Below, one piece after another: positions 34,880 through 47,291 of a stretch of DNA of 64,000 bases; positions within the stretch are counted from its first letter, which is position 1, and every line of letters begins with the position of its first letter. The DNA is taken from the NCBI GenBank assembly GCA_015680685.1, contig MNCI01024892.1, positions 151,950 through 215,949 on the forward strand, in the 5' to 3' direction. A program made the translations under genes and the position numbers. The notes under the pieces are model-generated. The model was not told where the DNA came from, did no database searches, and saw only the letters and a program-made list of their open reading frames with translations. This stretch comes from Gnetum montanum. Taxonomy: Eukaryota; Streptophyta; Gnetopsida; Gnetales; Gnetaceae.

Positions 34880-36691
34880 TGTACCTACTTTTTTAGTATT
34901 TTCCCTTACTAAGGTGAGTAGGTTTTAAACATTTCACATCAAATTGGAGCTCAAAAAGTCCCTAAAAATAACATCACAAGACACATTCTTGGCTCCCAAA
35001 TATCTTTAGAGGCCAATGTAAATCATAACCTAGCATATGAACATTAGTTTTAGTAAGCCTAGTGACTTTTGGGGTTTGATGAAAATTTCTAAGTGTTCCA
35101 CAAGTGACACTAATGCCAAAGAGCATCACCTCCACATCACCATGTTTAAATTTGCTTATGAGCCTTAGTTTTAACTTCTTAAAGCCTCATAGAACCAATC
35201 TACATTAGTCTAGGGATGATAGACATCAATTTTGGGAATCTTCAGCAAGTTTCCCTTAACCATGAGATGAAAAATTTTATAATGGTGATCAGTTGATGCT
35301 AATACTAGCTTCAACATCACTAGCCAAACCACTTTTCATCCATCTCAAAGTTGGCATTTTAATCACATATTTGATCTTATGAACCCTCTAGTAATCATCT
35401 GAAATCATTCCTAGGACATTAAAGGGTGAGTTTTAAAACCTCAAAGGTAGTTTGAAAAAGTAGGGCTAAATTGAAACTAAGCATTACTAGGTGACACTAG
35501 TGTTAACATTACTCTAGCAATGTTAAAAATTGGTAAGACCATAAATTTTTGCATTTGACATCAATCTCTAACTTCATGAGGTTCACAACATCCCATAGGC
35601 ATCATCACAGTGTAATTCAACATCAATGCAAACATTAAAAGTAGTTTTTGAATCTTAGGATGTTAGCTTGAAGAACACTAAAAATTCTAATTCTAACAAA
35701 GGTGATATTGATGCAAACGTTAGTGAGCATTATCATCTAGCATCACTTGTATAACTTAGCTTTTTCAAACTTCTAGTTTCTTTAAACAAACTCTAGTCAA
35801 CTACACTTGACTTTAAGGTCAAATTTGGAAACCTTTGGCCTATAAATACTAGAATAAAATCCAAATTTTGGGGCAAATTTCTTAAGATCCATAGTACTTT
35901 TTTAGATTTTGAGAGATCAAGAAAATGGATAGATGCCTTCTTAGCATCTCTTGCATGCTCCATGATCATCCCACCTCTTAATAGTCCAATGCCTAAGTCA
36001 CTGATAGCTTATGTAATGATGTTGATGCAACAATAGCATTACTTTAGTAGTGTTTGCATGACCTACACTAGTGTTAGTTTTTTTAGGTCCAAGATCACTA
36101 GATAGTTCATCAAAAAATCCTTGTTTTTACTCTAAATTGATTTCAAATAATATTTACAACTTCTACATCCATATATACACCTAGGAAAGGTCAAATTTAA
36201 TCACCAAAATTCTTATCTTAATCATTAAATGAGTCTCTATTGCTCCCATATGTTTTTTTCATCACCCCTTGTAGTTTTGATCCTCTAATGAAGGTGAACT
36301 TCATATTTTATTAATAGAGCATAGTGATTATTGGAAAGGGAATATCAAAACCCTTTTTCTCATATTAATCCTTTTTATGTTATTTACATTTTATTCTAAG
36401 TCATCATAAGAATAACTCCCATGCTTATTTTTTATTTACATTGATTAGACATGATTAATTCTAGTACGTAGACTTATTATTTTTTTATCATTCGCCATGT
36501 CATTCCTACTTTATGTATGATAGGCTAAGTCCATATTTGATTTGAAGTTCATGCCCCTTCATATCATAACCCTTGATTTATCAAGAGTTATATTGATTTG
36601 AAAGATAATTTATGACTTCAATTTTGATACTTTACACCTATTTCATGGAGGTGTTCCTGCAAGATGGTAAAAGAATAATTTTGCAAGAACA
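34880..36691 (+). repeat. Element A 3' LTR
   Basis: About 1.81 kb, uninterrupted, same order of motifs as the 5' copy; TATAAATACT at 35841-35850 matches the box of the 5' LTR. Confidence 0.75.
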
Positions 36692-37340
36692 CTTCTTACA
36701 GATCAAATAGTCTATCACCAACAAGGAATCCTGAAGGATGCAATGATAAAATTGAAGAAAATAAGGATTGGAGAAGGTCATTGTAAGTGAATATCACCTA
36801 TAATCATCAAGATAGTTGCCTTTTTGAATTCACCTTCATCTTCTATTAAGATAGGTAGCTCTAGTGAAGGGACCTGTAGGATCATGTTGTGCTACCATAA
36901 GATTGTACAACTTTGTCTATGCTGCAAGTAGCATTGCAAAGATCTAAGCTTAATCATGATACAAAAAATTATTATATCAAATAATAAATGCATAGACATT
37001 GTTAGTCTATAGAGTCCTAGTGTAATGTGGATCACATGATAAAGGCTAGATACAAGTAAGAGAAGGATAGGGATCATATGTCTAGAATATTCCAATTTAA
37101 AAAGAAGAACACAACCAACTAGTTAAAGAAATCTCTTCATCATAGATTTGCTTCACATTATTCATTCATCTTCAACATTGAGGACTTGAGTAATATAATG
37201 ATATATTCTACCAACATAAACAATTTTGTAGATGATGAGCGAGGTCTTAGAGTAAAGACATCTTTAAGATCTAGGACCTCTAGTAGACTTAGAACATATG
37301 CATAGAGAGATCCAAGGAGGTGACCAAGTTGACATGGTTC
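36692..37340. other. Unassigned DNA between element A and a gag fragment
   Basis: No gene or repeat boundary recognised; short frames on both strands only. Confidence 0.5.
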
Positions 37341-37920
37341 TTTTGATAGCTAACCATACTCCATCCTTATCATCAAGCTCTAATAATGAAGAACATGGAC
37401 TAAGAAGAAGAATCCCAAATAAAGATCAAGATAGAGATCCTAAAGAGAATACCATGAGGGATTGTGAGAAACATTAAGATAGAGAATAAGATAGAAGGTA
37501 AGAAAGAAAGCATAGGAGATAACATAAATAAGATCATGATGACTAGGTAAACCATGATCATGATGATGATTATGTTGTACAAGATGTTTGGAAATAATGA
37601 AAATCCCAACTAGACATAGAAAAGAGAGTTGCATGAAGTAACTAGATATGAATAAAATGCTAAGACTTGAAGGAGCCTATAATTCAAATCTAAAAACTCA
37701 TATGCAGGCCTTCCATGATGTTAGTGCCCTATAGAACATAGAAAGAAAATGATAAAATTGAAGCTATTTTAAAGGATACTTTCCAAGGAAGCTAAAAGTT
37801 GTTACACATTATTAAAACCAGACTCTATCCATTGATGGAGTACAATGCTAGAGTTATTTAACAAAACATTTAAGTCTACTTTAGGATATTTAATCTAAAA
37901 AAGTAAATCCAAGGACAAAA
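37340..37920 (+). pseudogene. Orphan gag fragment of the element 1-4 family
   Basis: Broken plus-strand frame: Ser-rich start (TPSLSSSSNNEEHG), charged linker with HDHDDDY, then LEGAYNSNLKTHMQAFHDVS and a continuation alignable with the capsid part of element 3 (FEGGYNSNPQNHL.VFHDA). It breaks off where the 78-bp repeat begins; no LTR was found beside it. Confidence 0.65.
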
Positions 37921-37929
37921 CCAAAAAAT

Positions 37930-39096
37930 TATTTCTATTAGGAATCATAAATCTGATTCTATGAACCACGTCAACTTAGTGAATTGATAAGCTTGTAAAA
38001 TCAAAAATTGATTCTACAAATGAGATTTAGATATGTTATATCATGTTAGCCAACTAAAGGTAGAAGCTTAGCTCCAAATCATTATAAGCATTATCAATGA
38101 ATGTTTGAACAAATATAATTTAGTTCTATAAGGGAATTCAAAATCAATTCTATAAGTATAGTTTATATTATATGTTATGTGGGCTGAATAAGGGAAGCTT
38201 GGTTTATAGAATTAATGAGTAAATATTATAAGAATCAATAGAATTGATTCTATATAGGAAAGCTTTTGTTAGTTGACACGTTAGATCTAAAAAAGGATAA
38301 GCTTTGTAGAACCAAAAACTTACCTCTATAAGAAATCATCATTTAGTTCTACAAGCCACATTAGCTCATAGTGATGGTAAGCTTGTAGAAGCAAAAATCG
38401 ATTCCATAAACACACACTCATTTTTTATTGTAGCACATCAACTAAGTATGATCTAGTAGATATAAGTAAAATGAGGTTCTATAAAAATCTCATTCACATC
38501 ATTAAAATCCATGTTACCAAAAGCTAAATGCATAATTTGTAGAACCAGATATTGATTCTACAAGAAAGCTCTAAATTGGTTCTACAAACCATGTTAGCAT
38601 CCCACATTGAGGAGGTTCATAGAACTAAAAAATGATTCTATGAAGAAATCTGAAATTAGTTCTACAAGACACCTTGGCTCTCAATAGAAAATGATCTTAT
38701 AGGGTTAAAATCAACTCTACCAAAAAGCACTAATTGAATATACTAACCATGTCAACACTAACAAGTGTAGTTCGTAGAACCAAGATTTGATTCTACAAGT
38801 GAGCTCATTTTTGGTTCTACCATGTTAGCTAAGTGAGTTGGTAAACTTATATAAGCAAAAATCAATTCTACAAGCAAGCTCTAAATTGGTTCTACAAGCC
38901 ATGTTGGTGCTTGATTTAGAACAAGTTTGTAGAACTAAAAAGATGTACAAAAAAGCTAAATTGGTTCTATGAGTCATGTTAGCTTGAAGAACCAAAGAAG
39001 AGTTCTACTTTAAAGCTTGAATATGAGGCTTGTAATGAAGTGATGAGTATGATTTCCATATGTCCTTAACTATCATTTTAATCCAACTTAGTAAAT
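37930..39096. repeat. Degenerate repeat array of about 78-bp period with small hairpins, left part
   Basis: A motif of the type CTTGTAGAACC-AAAAATT-GATTCTACAAG, itself an imperfect inverted repeat, recurs starting near 37989, 38299, 38379, 38535, 38614, 38769, 38843 and 38923. Steps are about 310, 80, 156, 79, 155, 74 and 80, i.e. multiples of about 78. Between hairpins a third arm, AAATTGGTTCTACAAGCCATGTTAGC-like, recurs. About 15 decayed units in 1.17 kb. Element 3 is inserted in it. Confidence 0.75.
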
Positions 39097-40964
39097 TGAT
39101 GAAGCATTAAAGTGTCGCATCGATGGGACCCCATCGACGTGGCCTCATCAATGAGTCCTTGTCTATGTGGCCCCATCGACATGGTGTTGCCTCATTGACA
39201 GGGCCACATCGACATAGCATTTGCTATGTTTATGAGGCCCCATTGATGCAGCTCCACACTAAAGTCTATGAATACATGTTCATCTGCCATGTTTAAGGAA
39301 GTCTATTCATAGTTGTAGCAGAGCTCTTGTAATTTTGTCATTTGAGAGTTAGAATATTTTTCTGAGTGCTCGTAGTAGGAATTAGAAAGTGTATGGATAT
39401 TTATTTGAGCACTGATGTACCTAAGCACAACAGTGTGAATGACAATAAAGATTAGCCTTTTGATCAAACTTTGCAGCACTTGGAATAGATTAATGGTTTA
39501 TTTCTACATTTACCATTTTCATTAATTATGTGATTAATGAAGATAAGTAAGACTTTAATTGATTAACTAATTAAGGTAAATAGATTAAATAAATAAGCAT
39601 GACTACTTCAAGCATAACATATAGCAGTTGGTAATCTCAGTAGTGCTTAATGCTTGGTAGCCTAGTAGTGTTGTATGCGTTTAGGATGTGTATGGAAAGT
39701 GGGGCCAGATGCTTATTGTAGGATAGTTAGCTATTAATTAGTAATCAAATTAGTTAAATAGGTTAATAAATTGAGTTTCAACTTATTATCAATCATAGGA
39801 AAATAAAATATAAAATAATAAAAATCATGTGCCCCAATTACACTTAATCATGCAACTAAGCTTCATAAATATAGTTGGGAAGACAACGATCGTGATGATT
39901 AGATTTCACTTTTGATGAGTAGTGAGGTACCCCCTACACCCAACCATATGAATCATAAGTGTTCATGCACAATTCGGTTGAATTCCATGGATGGGACTAG
40001 TTGTGGCATCTAGATCGTTATGCCTTGATTGCAGCTCGCTGTCTTCCCACTTGGACTAGTGGAAGCTTTTTCACGTATGGTTTAGTCTAAAGTTAGGCAT
40101 ATGATTCTTGATGTTGGTGTAGCCTTATGCTACTCCTAATGATAATGAAGAAATCAATTATTTAAACTAATTAACAATGGAAAGTAATGTCTAAACTAGC
40201 CTATGGGCGATGAGTGTTTGTTTACAACTTACCATACATGTCTTGAACCCATGTATCCACTATTGGGATTACCAAGTGCTATGCTACTAGTTAAACCAAG
40301 CAATAATGCTGCTAGGATTATCAAGCGAATATGTGTTTACGCTCGAAACTAGTCGTGCTCATTCTGCCAATTCATTAACATGCATGGAAATGTAAATATT
40401 AACTAAGTACATGGAATATAAATTGCATTAAAAGTAAATTTAATCTAAGTCAAAGTGCTGCAATGAATCAGAATCAATCTCAATCTTATTTTCATTCCCG
40501 GAATGTGTCTAGGTACATTGCCACTTGAATAAGACGCCGCACAATTAACTTAGATCCACATTATGGGCACTCACTGACTATTCTCTAAGATTACAGAATA
40601 AAACTGCAAGAGTTCGGCTACTCTATTGACCAAAGAACTACATAAACATGGCTATGAGTGCATATTTATAGATTTTCTTGCTAGGCTACCTCAATGAGGC
40701 CTCATTGATGTAACTGATTGCCTCGATGAGGCCTCGTTGACATAGCCTTGTTGTTGGAGCCTTGACATCGAAGCCTTGACATCAGAGCCTTGTTGGAGCC
40801 TACCAAAAAGTTGACTTTTTATCAAATAAGCCAACCAACTGATGATTCATCAACTTTCTAAAACTAGCATACTTAGGAACTTAAGGTTTATGGAATTTGA
40901 CTGGATTGCATGTGAATGCTTGTAATTCATATGGTTTGGCATAGGGTATACTCGTTGTTCATCA
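39097..40964 (+). repeat. Element 3 5' LTR, interrupted by a solo LTR
   Basis: LTR sequence 39097-39912 plus 40858-40964, about 923 bp without the insert. U3 has several CATCGACGTGG/GGCCCCATCGA units (39115-39240). The TATA box has decayed to CTATGAATA (about 39265). AATAAA at 39444-39449 marks a probable end of R. Confidence 0.9.
39913..40852 (-). mobile_element. Solo LTR of the same family, inserted in element 3 5' LTR
   Basis: 940 bp from TGATGAGTAG to GATTCATCA, opposite orientation to element 3, flanked by a perfect 5-bp duplication ACTTT (39908-39912 and 40853-40857). The 3' LTR of element 3 (around 53228) reads TTCACTTCCTAGAACC straight through, which is the empty site. Left by recombination between two LTRs of a once complete element. 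Confidence 0.95.
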
Positions 40965-40965
40965 T

Positions 40966-40983
40966 TGGCATTATTGCTAGGGA
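40966..40983 (+). other. Element 3 primer-binding site, tRNA-Asp derived
   Basis: TGGCATTATTGCTAGGGA, one base after the LTR; differs from the tRNA-Asp complement mostly by C-to-T and G-to-A changes. Confidence 0.75.
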
Positions 40984-41126
40984 CCTTTAGGTTGTTATGT
41001 GCGCTATCGAGGACTTAGTAAAAATTATTTAACATCATTGGAACGAATCCTAAAGTCATATCATAGATCAAAATAACTACAATAATTATAAGAAAGCACA
41101 CTGCATTTCTTGTCTTCTAATATAAG

Positions 41127-43690
41127 ATGTCTTCTTCTCATAGGAGTGATCCTCCATCCAAGTTTGATGGAGTAAATCAGTAGGTACCCTAGCAATATAG
41201 AGTGATATATGCTCATCTTGATGAGTATGTACCCATTTTCACCTTCATCCTATACCAAGATGAACTATTGTAGTGGTGAGACATGGAGGGCAACATTATG
41301 TTTCCACTCAATCGATCCATTCCCATGATGCTCTACCAAGCTTTTATGTAGTTAGGCATCCAAGGGCTTCATGCTGAATATGTTGTGTAGGATAGTGATG
41401 CTAGGGATTATCATCCCATTAATGCATAATGTCTGAGGGATTGATAGCTAGAGCAATGCTACAAGTCTATGAAGTGGAAGTGGTCAAATGATTCCTCATT
41501 CCTGATGTACCAAAAAGATGGTAAAGAACCCTTCTCTAGGATTTTTTCATACAGGGAGACTCCTCTCTTTGACTTTAGTGAAGGAGGTCAAAACTAGAAC
41601 TTTTAGTCCACAATACCTAATCCTATTTTTGGCAAGAATAGATCCCATGACAAAGGGGGATCCAAGGAGAAGAGTCATGGTAAGGATGTGGGTAAGTAGC
41701 ATGATCAGGATCATGGTTGCGACCAACAAAGAGGGGGTGGCAAGCCTTGTGATGGTGTTGGTCCTTCTTCCTCTTCACCTTCATCATCTTTTTCTTCCTC
41801 TTCTGGCTCTAAATGAAACCATAGAGAATGTGATCATGATGGAGGTGATTAATGAGATTGAGATGATCATAGGGACCATCGAGAAAGTTAAGATCTGGCA
41901 TGTAGGCATTTAAGAGAGACCTGTTGCCATGAACGAATGGTTAGTAGAGGGCAGTGTAGGCACCAAGGTTATGACTATGATGAGTCTTTACTCACTACCT
42001 GAAGTATGCTAAACCTATCAGAGGTAGTGAGAATTCCAACAAGGCATGTGAAAGATAGTAGGATCAAGCGATTGGATATGAATAACATACACAAGTTTGA
42101 GGGGGGATATAACTCCAATCCACAAAATCATCTTCATGTTTTTCATGATGCTTGTGCCTTACAAAACATAGAAAATAATTGGCAAAAGCTTAAGTTATTT
42201 TCCAAGATGCTCATCAAAGAAACAAAAAGTTGGTACTAGTCCTTGGAGCCATAATTAATATGTAGATGGAGTACGATGCTTGAAGTATTCAACGATAAAT
42301 ATCAAATATACTCCCAAGTTTCCAATATAAGAAGGTCGATCCAGGGTTGAAAGCAAGAAATACATGAGTCCTTGGATGCTGCCATGGGTAGATATTATTC
42401 CTTATTACATTGATGCCTTGGCCATGGTTACTCTTAGTAGGAACAACTTTGCCACATCATAGATGGGCTTTACCTTGAAATGAGAAGAACTCTTGGGATC
42501 TATGCTCAAGAAAAACTATTAGAATTAAGAGCCCATTAAATCCAAAGGCTGATTGAGTAGGTAGCAAAAGAAGAAGGAAAGTTAAGGCAACACGAAAGTG
42601 TAGAAGAATACAACCGAGATCCTTCCATTTTCAAGAGGGAGGTTTGATTTTGTGATAGTGAGAAGGAATCACCAATTGATGAGGTGGTGAACCAAAAAAC
42701 CTTGTTGATTCAAAAATTTACCATTGAAATTTTGTCTAAGGTAGATTAGTTATGGGACTTTATATATAGCAAATTTCAAGCTATTCTAAAAATTGCTGAA
42801 GAGTCCAAACAACAAAGTAGTGATTGTGACTAAAGCTGAATGTGCCAATCAAAGGGGTAAGGGAAAGATTACTACAATAGAGGAAGTTGTGGAAACTGAA
42901 TTAGATGATGATGGTGGATGTGAAATTTGCCAATATGAGCATCCTAAGGGATGTTGCTCCATCATGTCACACTTACAGGAGTATGGAGTGTATGTTCTAA
43001 ATCCATGACTAGCAAAAAGACAAACACCTAGAAGATTGCCTTATCCTCAAGGCAATCCCAGGCAATTTCATCAATAATGATAATATTATCCAAGGGGAAC
43101 TCCATCACAACTATACAAGTAGTATCAATAATGACAGCAACCACAGTCATGGGGGATGCCAACACAAAGGTAGTAGTACCCTTATAGGTAGCCAAATCCA
43201 TATGGGTATTATGTTCAGCAACCCCTATCTCTATGTGACACTTCCAGTCACATCTCTCCTTTCCAACATCGCTACTATCCTCCTAAATACTATAGAACTC
43301 ATTCTCAATATTCTAGGAGGGATACCACATTCCATCCTTATCCTCCTCTTGTTTATGCACCTATTCCTCCATCCTCAATATAGCTACTACCTACTCCATC
43401 AATGTAGGATGAACTTCCAACCCAACTGTAGTAATGCAATGCCACTAGAGCTATCAATCTATAACCGGTTCATCAACCAAGTGGTTTAGAACTTCATGCT
43501 AGTAAAAGACCAATTTCTCAATCCAATAACCCCGCTAAGCCCTCATAAACTCAAATGGATGATCACTATGCTCCTACCTCATCCTCTACAAACCATTCCA
43601 TTAGGAACCCTTCAAACTAAATGCCACCGAAAATCCATATTGTTATGCTCACTCAAGTTGTATCTGATTGAATTCAAGCTGGCAACCTTT
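41127..43690 (+). pseudogene. Element 3 gag
   Basis: ATG at 41127 (MSSSHRSDPPSKFDG). Recognisable in order: FTFILYQDELL N-terminal domain, HAEYVV segment, charged Ser-rich linker, capsid-like LDMNNIHKFEGGYNSNP with AFHDACALQNIENNWQKLK near 42070-42200, HLPSW-type and Lys/Glu-rich segment, knuckle CEICQYEHPKGCCS (42921-42962), Pro/Gln-rich tail. Numerous TAG/TGA codons sit where sister copies have Gln, Trp or Arg, and there is at least one frame change in the linker. Would form the particle shell in a live element. Confidence 0.85.
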
Positions 43691-44390
43691 CCAGGAAATT
43701 AGCTAATTTTGGAAGTCCTCTTATCTATTTGCATATTGTTGGGAATGAACCATGTAAAGCTCTTCTTACTTAATGTTCCAGTGTGAACTTCATTTCTTAT
43801 GGATGTATATTGCCTAGAACCTGCCACCTTTTAAGAAGAGTAATATCTAATTAGAATTAGTAGACTAGTCCATTACTGTTCCATTGGAATTGGTAGAAGA
43901 CATTATGACTACTATTTGTGGGTGGTCTTATCCTGCTGATTTTTTTGTAATCAAGATTGAGAAATGTATGGGGGACTATTGATGTCAGAATGGACATTAG
44001 AGATCTTTTCTTGGAGATATCTAAGGAAAATGCATTTGGAAAGATCAAGAAGAAGTGAGTTCCATGCATCATGTATAGTGATGCATGGGGCAATTACGTG
44101 CAAAAACTCTGAGTCATGAAATGAGCATCTATTTCCCCATGGATGTAGTGTGCACATTAAGTAGATATTCAAAAGTGTCTATACAAAGTAGCCACAAAAC
44201 AAGAGGGTACCCAATGGTTGACCATTGATTCTAAAAGAAGCACAATATGCATGGAACCTACTAAGAGTCTAACATGTGCTTATGTCATAGGCATGGATGA
44301 ACTAGAACAAGTTCATTACCAACTCTCTAATAATGAAAATGATGATACCAATTGGGAAGAGTTGGAGATCCTTGAAAATTTTAAATAAGA
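43690..44390 (+). pseudogene. Element 3 protease region
   Basis: Decayed aspartic protease: an ALLT...SSVNFIS stretch at the active-site position (43752-43800), then VPLELVEDIMTTICGWSYPA and LEISKENAFGKIKKK (43870-44060). Shorter than in elements 1 and 4 because of a small internal deletion after CMGDY. Followed by the linker QEGTQWLTIDSKRSTICMEP that precedes RT. Confidence 0.75.
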
Positions 44391-44399
44391 GCCCTAGAG

Positions 44400-45890
44400 T
44401 TAAAAACTCTACTTGTTGGCCTAGAATATGCATTCTTAAAAAATGGTAAGATGAGCATACTTAATGTCAAACTTTCTCCCAAGAAAAAAGCAAAATTGTT
44501 GAAAGTGGTCAACGGATAGCCAACAATCTTTGCCTAGTCATATCTTGAACTCACTAAAATTGATCCATAGATATGCCAGCACCACATTTATATTGATCTA
44601 CCCATGAAGCCAAGGAGGCAACCACAATGATGGTTGAACCCAAAATTGAAGCAAATGATCAAAGAGGAGATTGAGCAACCCCTTAAGTTAGGGTTCATCT
44701 ACCCCATTGTGGATAGTGAGAAGGTCAGCCCACTTGTGATAGTGCCAAAGAGAGGTGGGAAATGGTAGTTTGTATTGACTTTAGGTTGTTAAACATGGTA
44801 ACATTCAAATATCATTTTCTATTGCCATTCGTTGATTAGATGTTGGACACCATATCTAGATAGCTATTATAGTTTTATGGATGGTTATAATGGCTATAAC
44901 CAAATCTAGATTGCACTAGAAGACTAGGCCAAAATAACATTCACAAGTCCTTAGGGAACCTTTGCATATCGTAAGATGCTATTTGGTCTATGCAATGCTC
45001 ATGCCACTTTTCAACATCTAGTCTTAAGCATTTTTCAGTCGCAAATCAGTAGTGGGATGGAAGTATTTATGGATGACTTCTCCACTTATAGTGCTACATT
45101 TGAGTAAGCCTTGGATTACCTTGAGCAAGTACTTAAAAGATGTGTAGAAACAAATTTGTGGCTCAATTGGTAAAAGAGACATCTCATGTTCCAAGAAGGC
45201 ATTGTATATGGGCATAGAATTTTGTAGGAAGGGATCGAGGTAGACCCTAAAAAGATAAGGATCATCTAAGGAATCACTTGTCAACCAAAAACTATAAAAG
45301 ATGTTTGGTCATTCCTTGGACACACTAGTTACTACTAACTATTTATAGAGAAATTTTCTAATATCACAAAACCATTGGTTAAGCTAACGAAGAAATATGC
45401 TTCATTCATCTGGACCAAGGAATGCAAAAATGCATTCTAGAGCCTAAAGTAGAAGCTTGTAGAGACTTCAATTCTATGAGCACCTGATTGGTCAAGACTA
45501 TTTTATATAATGACAGATGCATCTAATTATGCCTTAGAAGCTGTTATTATGTAATTGGACAATAAGAAACGTCCATATTACATCCATTGTGCATGTTGAA
45601 GCATTATGGGTGCATAGTTGAATTACACCACAATGAAGAAATAATTAATGGTGGTGGTGTATGCTCTAGAAAAGTTCAAGCAATATGTGCTTTGGTATAA
45701 AGTGTTTTGACATACTAATCACAGTGCCACCCACTTCCTAATGAACAAGCCAACAGTAAGTCCCCATGTCATGCAGTGGCTTGTGATCTTGTAGGAATTC
45801 GATCTCACAATGGTAGAAGGAAAGGAAATTGAAAATGTGATCATTGATCACTTGTCTCAGTTATGATGGGATAACAAAGAAGAGAAGAGC
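44400..45890 (+). pseudogene. Element 3 reverse transcriptase and RNase H
   Basis: RT motifs: VSPLVIVPKRGGKW, YYSFMDGYNGYNQI (about 44861-44915), TFTSP.GTFAYRKMLFGLCNA, and the catalytic VFMDDFSTY (about 45062). RNase H follows with IMTDASNYALE (about 45505-45540) and LMVVVYALEKFKQY. Wording is typical of the Athila/Tat branch of Ty3/gypsy (FLDGYSGYNQI). Many stops, so no enzyme could be made. Confidence 0.9.
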
Positions 45891-46079
45891 CTACTCTCTG
45901 ACCAATTTCCTAATGAAATTGTCTTTGTTGGTGTAATAAATGAACAAGTGCTTGTAGAACCAAAATGGTATGATGGAATCCTCACTTATCTTCTCACTTA
46001 GGAAATGCCATAAGATCTAGACTACAAGAAGAAACAATAGTTTCTTCATTGGGCTAAGCACTTCATGGAAATCAATGGA

Positions 46080-47290
46080 CACCTTTACAAGGTGTGCGTC
46101 GTTGTCCTAGTTTGTTGGTGTGTCCCTAATGTGGATCAATTGCATGTTATCTAGGATGCTCACGAAGGCCCTTTTGGAGGCCATTATGTAGGGAGATGCA
46201 TGACCATAAAAATCCTAATGGTAGGATACTATTAGCCTGTAATCTTTAGGGATGCCCACTAGTTTTTTCAATCTTGTGAGCACTATCAACAAGACAGTGG
46301 GATGATCACATGAATGAAGGATCCTCAATAGTGGATTTAACCAATGGAACCCTTTAACATATGTGGCATCAACTTCATGGATCCCATCACATCCATGTGA
46401 AATGGAAAGACATATATAATTGTCATGGTTGATTATTGTACCAAATGGGTAGAAGCAGTAGTTGTCATCGATTGTGCATCATCCACTACTACTCGATTTA
46501 CAACAAAATGTTGTGAATAGGTTTGAGGTGCCATGTGCATTGATTTCTAACAATAGAACCCATTTTATAGGTGCTAATTTTTGGAAACTCATGCAATGCT
46601 TGGGGGATTAACAACACCCTATCATCCCCAACCCAACAATTAAGTAGAGATTACTAATAGGGAGATCACAAAGATTCTAATAAGAACTATTAGTGAATAT
46701 AGGAGAGATTGGAGCACCAAACTCAATGATGCCCTTTGGGCCTACTAATCAACATGAAAAATCCCTATTGGCTACTCTTCCTATGAGTTGGTGTATGAAA
46801 AACTTCCAACACTCCTAATTCAATCTGAGCTTCATACACTCTCAACAGCCTGTGACTTGGACCTTGACCTAAGTTTGGCACAAAAAGGAAGACTGATCAA
46901 CCTAAATGTGCTAGATGAAAATTGATTAGTGGCCCTGTCCTTGAATAAAGTGCACAAGGCATTCAACAAACAACGTCATGACCTTAGAATATGGAAAGAA
47001 AAATTTCAACTAGGAGATAAGGTTCTCTACTAGAACCCTAGACATGTTCCTTAAAAAACCAAATTCCAAACATTGTGGGAGGGGCCTTATATAAATGATG
47101 AAAACATTTCCTTCTAGGGCCATGATCATATACAAACCTGAAAGCCCAAACAAGAATAAGTTTGTCAACATCCAACAAATAAAGCCTTTCCATGAGCCCA
47201 AGCAAGCTAGTGCAATAAATACCTTAACGAATGGACAACCATGCTCAATTTTTTGGATCTCCTCCTTCCAACTCAGTCATGGGGGAGATG
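46080..47290 (+). pseudogene. Element 3 integrase and pol C-terminal tail
   Basis: Zinc-binding part: DAHEGPFGGHYVGRCMTIKIL and a SCEHYQQ segment where the second half of the H2C2 motif is damaged. Core: INFMDPITSM (first acidic residue replaced by Asn in the decayed copy), CIDF stretch for the second, [14 protein letters not shown] for the catalytic Glu. C-terminal part with KFQLGDKVLY and FQTLWEGPY. The frame ends near the CTCAGTCATGGGGGAGATGG motif at 47272-47291. Confidence 0.85.
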
Positions 47291-47291
47291 G

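Larger units (their letters stand above)
23141..36691 (+). mobile_element. Element A: LTR retrotransposon with 1.8-kb LTRs and deleted pol, carrying element 2
   Basis: Two direct copies of about 1.8 kb (23141-31718 once element 2 is removed, and 34880-36691) bound a 3.2-kb interior with a gag-like domain and the last part of integrase only. Both copies start TGTACCTACT and end AACA. A purine-rich tract (AAGAGGAGGCAA) precedes the right copy, giving plus orientation. Flanks CTTAT (23136-23140) and CTTCT (36692-36696) could be a target duplication with one change. The LTRs are clearly diverged. Confidence 0.75.

Noticed and set aside
37930-39096. CRISPR-like array
   Set aside because: Repeats are degenerate and the context is a plant nuclear genome; there are no conserved identical repeats with unique spacers.
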